From the NCBI RefSeq assembly GCF_964204645.1, contig NC_134029.1, positions 24,758,450 through 24,822,449 on the forward strand: a DNA stretch of 64,000 bases. The letters are read 5' to 3'. The position numbers and the translations under genes are program-made. Every line of letters begins with the position of its first letter. Within the stretch, counting starts at the first letter, position 1. The notes under the pieces were generated by a model. It searched no databases and was not told the DNA's origin. It saw nothing but the letters and a program-made list of their open reading frames with translations. The stretch is from Tubulanus polymorphus (Eukaryota > Nemertea > Palaeonemertea > Tubulaniformes > Tubulanidae). Below, piece after piece: positions 52,528 to 64,000 of the stretch.

Positions 52528-55276
52528 ATGATGAATCCTGTATATAACCTACAGCTGAACGTTCACGCGATTTAAAACTGTTCTTATCATTTTTCATACG
52601 ATTCACTGGTTCTTCAATAAAATCATGCAGTTTCTGTTGAGTGATTAAAGCATATTTTCTCAAGTCGTCTTGAACTGTATTTAATTTATTGATCAGGTCC
52701 GATTTATCGGTTGAATTGACGCATGATTCAATCTTTTCCAGCTACAAAATACAAATAAACACATCTCTAATAAATCTGCTGCAGTTTTATCGCTGAATTA
52801 ATCATCATTTTCAAATGAAAGTTAACAATAGAGGAGGTTATGGTTGTTGGTAGCTACAGCAGGAATCACTTACAGTTTCTGGAAATATGACTCGTCTTGA
52901 TTTAACATGTTCCGGAAGATCTTCATAAAGAACGCGTGATATCATACTGATAGCATCATCGGGTCTGTTTAACGCCGCGTACGCTATCGCCTGAATATAG
53001 ATACATATACGCAGTGAGAACGATCGTTACCACTAGGGGGCGTTTACAGTCAGTTTGATTTTTACCTTTACGTTCAAAGCTGCTATAAACCGATCTTCAT
53101 TTGCCGTCGCTAGAATTTCAAACGCTTCATTCGCGTGATTCTACAATAAGAGAAACTATAATCAACTTCTAACCCTAACCCTAATACTGTCTTGAACTGG
53201 CCTCTTTCTTACTCCCCTCTCCCTCTCTCACTCCCCCCTCTCCCTCCCTCCTCTCTCTCATTCCCCCTTCTCTCTCTCTCTCGCTTTGGCCTCAAAATCA
53301 TAAAACTTACATGTTGCAGACAAAGTAAAGCCCCAAATACTCGACCTCTAACGGGAACATCTGCTTTCTTATTAGTCGTCGTTCTAATAATATCAACTGC
53401 TTTTTCATAAGACTCGGGGGTATTCTGAAAATAGATGAATCAAGTGACAAACTGGACTCAGTGCTGAGGGAGGGGGTGACGAAGGTGATAGTTACCTGTT
53501 TATAACAAGCTGCCAGAGCTAGTGTTGAACAATCTCTCGGAAATCGAATACTTTGTGACAATCTTTCAGATATTTCTTCATAAACTTTTATGACATCGTC
53601 GTATAATTTGTGTTCGTACAACAAATCCATTAGTATTAAATATGTCGACATTTGATCATAAAAATCTACTATTTCCTGTAAAACAAAAATCCACAATTCA
53701 AATATAGCCACAAGGCAGCAATAATACTGATATTGGTGTAAATTGAATATAATTGATTAATGAGATATCGACATTGATTTCATGATCTTTATAGGCATAA
53801 TTAGATAATTTGGATGGAAAAGGATGTAATTAATGATATCTATAATTAAAATACTAACAGAGTCGTTAAATGCGTCTAAAGCTTGTCGAGGTTTCTTCAA
53901 ATGATGAAACATTCTCATTACAATCGGACCAAATTGAAACGTGCCGAAATGTAATGATTTCTGAACCGCATATCTGAAAAATAATACATCAAAATACAGA
54001 ACAGTTTAACTACAAATACAGGACCCAGTGTCTCGCAGTTCTGAGCTAAAAACTGACAACTGTGGAACGCTGGGTCCGCAGCGGAATTAATGGCCAATAA
54101 TAGTGGAGGTGTGTATAAATACTTTTTGATCATTTTAACAGCTGTGTCTAATTCAGAATCAGTCTCAGCGAGACTCGCTACAGTTTTTAGATCGTCAGTG
54201 AATATCGTACAGTTGTCACCGGACGCCATATAACTCTCCATACGATGAAAAAAATCGTCTGAAATAGAAAGAAAAATACAATGAAATAATGTGCGTCATA
54301 TTACTGAAGTTAGTCTAGTCACCTAGCCATCGTAGGGGACCCGTTGTAGGGAACCCGTCGTAGGGGACCCGTCGTAGGGAACCTGTAACAATGACTGGTA
54401 TTCAGACTATACTGAAGTCATCTCTATTTCTAATTTTAAATTTGTATTTACCATTTAATTTACTAAGTGATTGTCCCTGATTAAATTATCCTCTCAATGG
54501 GGGCTGTTTCTTATAGTCATTGATTTGGACATAATAAATGGTCGACAATATGATTGTCCCAGACTCAGGGACCGGTTGCATAGTCATATCATATCATATC
54601 AGATTCAGGAGCTGTTAGACCACAGGCCGTTCTCCTGATCGAATCACTTCTGTTGAATTTGCCAATTTTGAATTATTACACTTTGCAAAAATCTAGCTTA
54701 GACTTAAGACTGGTGTAAGATCAACTAAGTTCTATAGCCAATCTAACAACTTAAGACCACTCTTGCGATTTAAAACCCCTTTTGGACTTAAGTCACGACT
54801 GTGCAACTCTGACCCCACCCAGCCAGGAGTTTTAGTTGGGACACTTTCATTCAGATCAATATCGACGGCCCAGTACAGTATCGATGTATGATTTTTGACT
54901 CACCTCTCCTGGAATGAACTCTTTCACGAGTTATCATTCTCTGTCGTTTATATCCTTCCAATCCGAGAATATCATCGCTAAACAACCCGAAATATCGACA
55001 TCCTAGGTAAAAATACAAGTAAAATATATGAAATAAGACGATTTCGTTCGGTAATTATTACGATTTAGTTCCAGGAAGTCGGGCGGCATGACTCAATTAT
55101 TTCATTAAAATTGCGCATTCTAACCACATATTTAGAGTAAAATCTCCCGAAACATTGAGAATCGACAATTAATCAAACATATAACTACCTAGAGTTTGTG
55201 AAGGTTTCCTTATTTGACGGAAGAAAACAATTTTTAGCGAGCAGTTGCTCAAATTTCTCAACATGGGCGCGGCCAT
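52484..55276 (-). CDS. PTCD2: Pentatricopeptide repeat-containing protein 2, mitochondrial, 9 exons
   Basis: Exons 5' to 3' lie at 55200-55276, about 54905-55005, about 54010-54259, about 53860-53973, about 53497-53677, about 53310-53425, about 53067-53140, about 52876-52991 and 52484-52741. The start encodes a basic amphipathic presequence (MAAPMLRNLSNCSLK, then RQIRKPS), fitting mitochondrial import. Then come LGLEGYKRQRMITRERVHSR, LHFGTFQFGPIVMRMFHHL, STYLILMDLLYEHKLYDDVI, DCSTLALAACYKQNTPESYE and NHANEAFEILATANEDRFIA. These match PTCD2 in order and spacing, including the helical-pair repeats. Vertebrate PTCD2 is needed for cytochrome b mRNA processing and complex III. The last ~14 codons and stop lie in a 64-bp repeat unit. 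The gene is divergent from the TPR gene. Confidence 0.88.
54567..54815. mobile_element. Small palindromic element, copy 3 (with inserted sequence)
   Basis: Starts gggaccggttgcatagtca and ends aagtcacgactgtgcaact. Inner phrases are cttagacttaagactggt and agttctatagccaatctaac. The left arm is split by a run of (atatc)n and unrelated sequence. Same family as 33,310 and 35,985. Confidence 0.6.
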
Positions 55277-55919
55277 TTTGGATAGACTGAACCCGGACAT
55301 TTAGTCCGCTTCGGTGTCCGAAACCTCAGGGCTTCAATTTTTTAGATAGTATTTCAAAGGATTCTGTTATTTTAATTGAAGTTTGAATGCATTTTGAATG
55401 CAGTATAAGCCACAAATTTCTAGACAATTTTTGATTAGAAAAGCTTGCCTCCACACGACCTTGAGTATTGTAAAGTACGCGCAGTGTATGGCGTAAGGTA
55501 TTCCGCGCTTTTCAATCGAAAACTAATTTAAGTGACACGACGAACAGATATCTTCAAAAATATGGTAATTTTTTCATATATCAGTAAAATACTTTAAACA
55601 AATAATAAAATTTGTATATGAAATAAATATTCTGAATCAAAGGATGAAATTTTTAAAGATCGAGTTGTAATTTGTTATTCGCTGGATCGTTAATTTTATT
55701 TACCTTTTGTGCTTTACCCGCGACCCCACTGGGTCCATTGCACTCGTTGACTGCGCGTGCTGCAGTTCGATGATTGTGGGTTCGAATCCCGATAAATTCT
55801 TAGGTCACATGACTATAAAATGGCAGCTCCCTTGTATATTAAATGTTAATTTGGAGATTCAAATTATTTTCATCTCATCTGGTAGTATTTAAATCACCAC
55901 CAGAGTTTTGCAATTTAAG
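55277..55919. promoter_or_regulatory. Shared upstream region of PTCD2 (minus) and the TPR gene (plus)
   Basis: 643 bp between head-to-head starts. It holds a tRNA-like B box (gggttcgaatccc at 55,779) within a SINE-like head at 55,730-55,800. A bidirectional promoter is inferred from layout. Confidence 0.4.
55730..55800 (+). mobile_element. tRNA-like SINE head
   Basis: B box gggttcgaatccc with a weak A-box-like tgggtccattg 50 bp upstream. No cloverleaf. It lies 120 bp upstream of the TPR gene start. Confidence 0.4.
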
Positions 55920-58399
55920 ATGGCCAGTAGTGAAGAAAAACAGGTTTGAAATATCTCACTCAATCTCAATCAATTGCTTTTTGAAAACTTTTTCAACATT
56001 TTTTTTCGATTCCTTATTTATTTTGCATGTTGATGTTGTTGGATTGCAGAGTTTTGAAGATCTGAAACAGAAAGGCAATGATTGTGTAAAAGCTGGTAAT
56101 CATGCTGAGGCTGTATTACATTATACGCACGCGATTAAACTAGAACCAAACAATCATTTACTCTACAGCAATCGATCGCTTGCATTTCTGAAAGTCGGTC
56201 AGATTTATTACGCTCGAGAAGATGCACTTGAAACAATTCGTCTGCAGCCTCAATGGGCAAAGGTATTTCATATAACTCCCCTCTCCTCCTCATGGTGGCT
56301 AGCTGCTCAGCCTCTCTCTGGTCAGCCCTGTTTTGTTGATAAGATTTTCTCTGGTTCTTGTCATTGCTGTTGAATGTAATTTTCAGGGTTACTTCAGGAA
56401 AGGTGAATCCGAGTTTCAAGCACAGAATTTCCAGGATGCTTTATTTACCTATCGTGTAAGGATTTGATTATTTGCCAGCCTGTCTATCTGTCCGTCTCTC
56501 GCTGTCTATCTGTCTGTCTCTCGCTGTCTATCTATTTGTTCGCTTTCATGAATCTTTGTGTTGAATATTGTTTTCAGCATGCGTTAATTTTGGAGCCTCA
56601 AGACAAGAATATATGGCAAGCGATTAGAAAAACTGATAGTGAACTGACTAAACAAAATAAAAGTAAGTTTATATAAATTTTATGTAAGTTTTAAGGTGAA
56701 TCAATTTTCTAATTCATGATGCATAATTTCATTTCCATGCACTGATTGTATATTTAATATCTGGAATTATCTGTGAATGTTTTGGTTTTAGTTGAAAAGC
56801 GTTTACCGTATTATGGAGTTTGTCTTGGATTATTATTTGGTGCATCAATAGTATTATCAGATTCATTTCTAACCAAACAACCCGCGATACAGGTAACTAT
56901 TACACACAGTCACCGCTGCTGCTGCTGTAGAAATGTGTTAAGAATGCTTATTTCTTGTTTCAGTATTTATTTCTGAAATGTTTACTAGTAGCTGTATTCG
57001 GAGGTATTGGTCTAGGATTATCAGTCGCTTATCGTTATTACATCAAAGAACAAAGAAAATCTCTACTACAACCACCACTAGATTTACTAGCAGGTATTTA
57101 CACCACTAGATTTACTCGCAGGTATTTACACCACTAGATTTACTAGCAGGTATTTACACCACTAGATTTACTAGCGGGTATTTACACCACTAGATTTACT
57201 AGCGGTTATTTACACCACTAGATTTACTAGCGGGTATTTACACCACTAGATTTACTAGCAGGTGTTCACACCACTAGATTTACTAGCAGGTATTCACACC
57301 ACTAGAGTTACTAGCGGGTATTTACACCACTAGATTTACTAGCAGGTGTTCACACCACTAGATTTACTAGCAGGTATTCACACCACTAGATTTACTAGCG
57401 GGTATTTACACCACTAGATTTACTAGCGGGTATTTACACCACTAGATTTACTAGCGGGTTTTTACACCACTAGATTTACTAGCAGGTATTTACACCACTA
57501 GATTTACTAGCAGGTATTTACACCACTAGATTTACTAGCGGGTATTTACACCGCTAGATTTACTAGCAGGTATTTACACCACTAGATTTACTAGCAGGTA
57601 TTCACACCACTAGATTTACTAGCAGGTATTCACACCACTAGATTTACTAGCAGGTATTTACACCACTAGATTTACTAGCAGGTATTTACACCACTAGATT
57701 TACTAGCAGGTATTCACACCACTAGATTTACTAGCAGGTATTTACACCACTAGATTTACTAGCAGGTATTTACACCACTAGATTTACTAGCGGGTATTTA
57801 CACCACTAGATTTACTAGCAGGTATTCACACCACTAGATTTACTAGCAGGTATTTACACCACTAGATTTACTAGCAGGTATTCACACCACTAGATTTACT
57901 AGCAGGTATTCACACCACTAGATTTACTAGCAGGTATTTACACCACTAGATTTACTAGCAGGTATTCACACCACTAGATTTACTAGCAGGTATTTACACC
58001 ACTAGATTTACTAGCAGGTATTTACACCACTAGATTTACTAGCAGGTATTTACACCACTAGATTTACTAGCAGGTATTTACACCGCAGCCCAGCGACGTT
58101 CTTTGACTGCCAACATTTAATGTCAACCATTTACTGCGGGTGTTTAGTATTAACCTATCTCTGTCGGCCGGTGTTTAGTGTTAACATATCTCAGTCTGCC
58201 GGTATTTAGTGTTATGGGTTTTATTTCAGAATTGAACGGTGATAAGAATAATGAGGGATCAAATACAGTCGGCAATCGTAATAAGAGATCAACAACTCGT
58301 GGAGGAGGAGAGGAGAGTGGAGGGAAGGAGGAAAAACATCCTAAACGTAAAGGAGGAGCTTCAGCCGGACGTCTTCGGTTCAAAAAGGGCAAATCTTAA
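55920..58399 (+). CDS. TPR protein with two C-terminal membrane segments, 7 exons
   Basis: Exons: 55920-55943, 56050-56262, 56387-56455, 56578-56662, 56792-56892, 56964-57093 and 58230-58399, all in phase. Residues about 10-120 form three TPR motifs of the STI1/SGT co-chaperone type (LKQKGNDCVKAGNHAEAVLH, NHLLYSNRSLAFLKVGQIYY, GYFRKGESEFQAQNFQDALF). This is a layout that usually binds Hsp70/Hsp90 tails. Two hydrophobic segments follow (YYGVCLGLLFGASIVL and CLLVAVFGGIGLGLSVAY). A basic, disordered C-terminal tail ends KGGASAGRLRFKKGKS. I do not recognise a named orthologue. It may be a membrane-anchored co-chaperone of the ER or mitochondrial surface; this is inference. Exon 6 ends in the first unit of the 28-bp array. 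Confidence 0.82.
57073..58084 (+). repeat. 28-bp minisatellite repeating the exon 6 donor of the TPR gene, ~36 copies
   Basis: The unit is CACCACTAGATTTACTAGCA, then G, then GTATTTA. The first unit is the last 21 coding bases of exon 6 with its donor (CAG/GTATTT at 57,093/57,094). About 35 further units fill most of the intron. Common variants are gcggg for gcagg and ttcac for tttac. Confidence 0.95.
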
Positions 58400-59912
58400 A
58401 ATCGCCCTCCATAAGACACTAGTGACACCTGTCGATAGACACTAAAACTAATTAGTCCAATGTTATACAATGTTGTAAAGAAATTTAAATTATTATTAAA
58501 TAAATTTATACGTTTAGTTAAGTGTTTGATTGTATTAAGCAGGCAGCTAGCTTCCCCGTAAATCAGTCAGCCAGGCAGCTACTCAGTCAGGGTACCGGGA
58601 GAGTACCACCACGTCAGGGTACCGGAAGAGCACCACCACGTCAGGGTACCGGGAGAGTACCACCACGACAGGGTACCGGGAGAGTACCACCACGTCAGGG
58701 TACCGGGAGAGTACCACCACGTCAGGGTACCGGGTGAGTACCACCACGTCAGGGTACCGGGAGAGTACCACCACGTCAGGGTACCGGGAGAGTACCACCA
58801 CGTCAGGGTACCGGGAGAGTACCACCACGTCAGGGTACCGGGAGAGTACCACCACGTCAGGGTACCGGGAGAGTACCACCACGTCAGGGTACCGGGAGAG
58901 TACCACCACGTCAGGGTACCGGGAGAGTACCACCACGACAGGGTACCGGGAGAGTACCACCACGTCAGGGTACCGGGAGAGTACCACCACGTCAGGGTAC
59001 CGGGAGAGTACCACCACGTCAGGGTACCGGGAGAGTACCACCACGACAGGGTACCGGGAGAGTACCACCACGTCAGGGTACCGGGAGAGTACCACCACGT
59101 CAGGGTACCGGGAGAGTACCACCACGACAGGGTACCGGGAGAGTACCACCACGTCAGGGTACCGGGAGAGTACCACCACGTCAGGGTACCGGGAGAGTAC
59201 CACCACGTCAGGGTACCGGGAGAGTACCACCACGTCAGGGTACCGGGAGAGTACCACCACGTCAGGGTACCGGGAGAGTACCACCACGTCAGGGTACCGG
59301 GTGAGTACCACCACGTCAGGGTACCGGGAGAGTACCACCACGTCAGGGTACCGGGAGAGTACCACCACGACAGGGTACCGGGAGAGTACCACCACGTCAG
59401 GGTACCGGGAGAGTACCACCACGTCAGGGTACCGGGAGAGTACCACCACGACAGGGTACCGGGAGAGTACCACCACGTCAGGGTACCGGGAGAGTACCAC
59501 CACGTCAGGGTACCGGGTGAGTACCACCACGTCAGGGTACCGGGAGAGTACCACCACGACAGGGTACCGGGAGAGTACCACCACGTCAGGGTACCGGGAG
59601 AGTACCACCACGTCAGGGTACCGGGAGAGTACCACCACGACAGGGTACCGGGAGAGTACCACCACGTCAGGGTACCGGGAGAGTACCACCACGTCAGGGT
59701 ACCGGGAGAGTACCACCACGTCAGGGTACCGGGAGAGTACCACCACATCAGGGTACCGGGAGAGTACCACCACATCCAGTATAAAGAACATCAGAAGTGA
59801 ATTTCATTGATAAAGAGTTAATTTATTTTAGTTCACATACAAACTGAACATTAATCTATTCTAATTATTTATAATACAGTCAATCAAATTGTGTCTAATT
59901 CACACAGAGTTT
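58400..59912. other. Intergenic DNA between convergent TPR gene and ETFA
   Basis: Almost entirely the 27-bp array (58,590-59,775), with AATAAA for the TPR gene at 58,499 and AT-rich sequence before the ETFA stop. Confidence 0.7.
58590..59775 (+). repeat. 27-bp minisatellite, about 44 copies
   Basis: The unit is agtaccaccacgtcagggta followed by ccgggag. Variants gacagg and gggtgag are interspersed. Each unit has a GGTACC palindrome. As 27 is a multiple of three, both strands show open frames of 350-400 codons (STTTSGYRE on plus; WWYSPGTLT and VVVLSRYPD on minus). There is no splice, domain or start evidence for any of them. Confidence 0.95.
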
Positions 59913-62703
<2,791 letters not shown>

Positions 62704-63053
62704 CTCGCGGCTGAGCTCGAATAGTTGATCGTTAGTAAATCAAGGCGGTATTAAACTAGTTTAAGAGAGGCGACGAAACTGGAGAAATCTGGATTGATTT
62801 TACATAATCCAGTTCATACTCGTTCTCAGGACGCAGAGTATGGTTGTCTTAAAACACGGATAAGGACTTCGTCCGTTCCGGATTTTACTTCATTTAAAAT
62901 ACCTAATTTCTATTAAAAATACAATATCGCTCTGCTTTGATTGCTTGTATCAAATTGTGGAGGGAATGAAATAATTCATAATTAAATACTCGACTTCAAA
63001 ACGTTTTAAATCGAGTGCTGCCCTCTATCGGTCTTTCACATACATCGGTCAAA
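62704..63053. promoter_or_regulatory. Shared upstream region of ETFA (minus) and RPS15 (plus)
   Basis: 350 bp between head-to-head starts, the tightest pair in the window. A pyrimidine tract (gtctttcac at about 63,031-63,039) just before the RPS15 start could be its 5'TOP leader. Bidirectional promoter by inference. Confidence 0.5.
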
Positions 63054-63595
63054 ATGGTGGGTACACATTTCTATCTGTATTTGATTGAAATCGCTTTTAA
63101 TCGAGTCTTTCTGCGACGAATTTTCTGCATCAGATCGATTCATACTATTCACACAATTCTATCGAATCGGTTGATATGTTTATGATGTTTTTAAAACTTG
63201 TCAATAATTCACCTAAATGAATTTAAAATCGTCGCAGAATTTTCCCGGAAGCGAATTCTTGGCGATTATTTTCATCTTCAACTGAACAATTAACAGTTTA
63301 TAATTGATTTCGAGGCCTGTAACAAACAACCATTCATCAGTCATCCCCCTCTGCAGCACGACTCTCATAACATATCATGATGTGATGCACTGCGCTGTGG
63401 TCCTCAAGTGAAATATGACCGATTTTATAATCATTATTAATTATTGGCAATGCTAACTTATCATCGGTTTTGTTCTGATTTTTTTTTGTAACAGGCTGAA
63501 ACTGAACAAGAACTCATTGAGAAGAAGAAGAAGAGAACCTTCAGAAAATACACCTTCAGAGGTGTTGATCTGGATCAGCTTCTAGACATGTCCAG
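63054..63595 (+). CDS. RPS15: 40S ribosomal protein S15 (uS19), first two exons, partial
   Basis: Exon 1 is only the initiator ATG (63,054-63,056) followed by the donor gtgggt. Exon 2 (63,495-63,595) follows a ttttttgtaacag acceptor and encodes [20 protein letters not shown], then [13 protein letters not shown], the diagnostic N terminus of eukaryotic uS19. It ends at CAG/gtacgc. The remaining exons lie beyond the window. Ribosomal protein genes often have an intron right at the start codon, which supports the one-codon exon. Confidence 0.93.
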
Positions 63596-64000
63596 GTACG
63601 CACGGGACCCTTGGCCTTATACTAGCAGTAACCCCCGCCCGGGGCCAATCTGGCTCAGCGACCCGAGCCCTGTAGTGATGTCGTAATGATGATTGTTTAA
63701 TACCGCCCCAGTCTGATAAATCTATGACTGATTGGTTCAAATATCTGATTATTCGACATCAACTACGGCTACTAAACAGTTTTAATGAATGTATATTTTA
63801 TTGTCTGATAACAGATTTTGCTTAAGTCTTTAGAACGGATACCTCTTATTGACCTCGATACAACCAGTTAATCTGTCAATCCGGAATGAACCATTTTCAT
63901 ATCCTGAAACATTGATTAAAAGCCCTTTTTAATTCGTGTCGAATGAGTCTTTTTAATTAAGATAAATGAAGTTAATCAATAAAACAGGTGATATTTTGTG
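63596..64000 (+). other. RPS15 intron running off the window
   Basis: No further exon was recognised; the next RPS15 exon should lie past 64,000. Confidence 0.6.

Noticed and set aside
58579-59810. Three overlapping open frames of 358-402 codons on both strands
   Set aside because: They are translations of the 27-bp array; the unit length is a multiple of three and no frame has a domain, signal or splice context.

Overview
This window is nuclear DNA from an invertebrate animal. Genes are broken by many short GT-AG introns, coding sequence is sparse, and the products are metazoan: Nanos, spatacsin, RGP1, the geranylgeranyltransferase I beta subunit, cyclophilin B, PTCD2, ETF-alpha, ribosomal protein S15, KGD4, and an NRF-6-type acyltransferase of a family common in invertebrates. 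The AT-rich introns, tRNA-derived SINEs, small TIR elements and very dense minisatellites fit a marine lophotrochozoan or invertebrate deuterostome. I cannot name the species. There is no sign of bacterial, viral or organellar sequence, and no CRISPR array.

Layout. A single-exon class A GPCR (minus, 2.3-3.6 kb) sits between two ~360-bp direct repeats. Then follow an F-box protein (minus), an NRF-6-like membrane acyltransferase of 15 exons (plus, 10.0-16.6 kb), PGGT1B (minus, 19.8-22.2 kb), RGP1 (plus, 23.1-25.6 kb), a 19-kb SPG11/spatacsin gene (minus, 27.0-46.0 kb), MRPS36/KGD4 (plus, 46.5-47.1 kb), nanos (minus, 48.8-49.7 kb), PPIB (plus, 50.2-51.6 kb), PTCD2 (minus, 52.5-55.3 kb), a TPR protein with two membrane segments (plus, 55.9-58.4 kb), ETFA (minus, 59.9-62.7 kb) and the 5' end of RPS15 (plus, 63.05 kb to the window edge). 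From the F-box gene onward, twelve consecutive genes alternate strand perfectly. This makes six head-to-head pairs (five with start codons 350-840 bp apart) and five tail-to-tail pairs.

The most unusual feature is the minisatellites. Of roughly 17 arrays, at least seven have a repeat unit that contains a functional gene boundary. Two repeat a 3' splice site plus the start of an exon (SPG11), two repeat the end of an exon plus its 5' splice site (the TPR gene and ETFA), and three contain the stop codon and last codons of a gene (F-box gene, PGGT1B, PTCD2). The copy used by the gene lies at the edge of the array in each case. The tandem copies therefore look as if they were seeded at exon edges. 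Spatacsin also appears to carry an uninterrupted (CAG)55 tract in its coding sequence.

The genes are mostly unrelated housekeeping functions: mitochondrial metabolism and RNA (ETFA, KGD4, PTCD2), protein prenylation and folding (PGGT1B, PPIB), Rab and lysosomal trafficking (RGP1, SPG11), germ-line translational control (nanos) and the ribosome (RPS15). I see no common pathway; shared head-to-head promoters are the most likely functional link.
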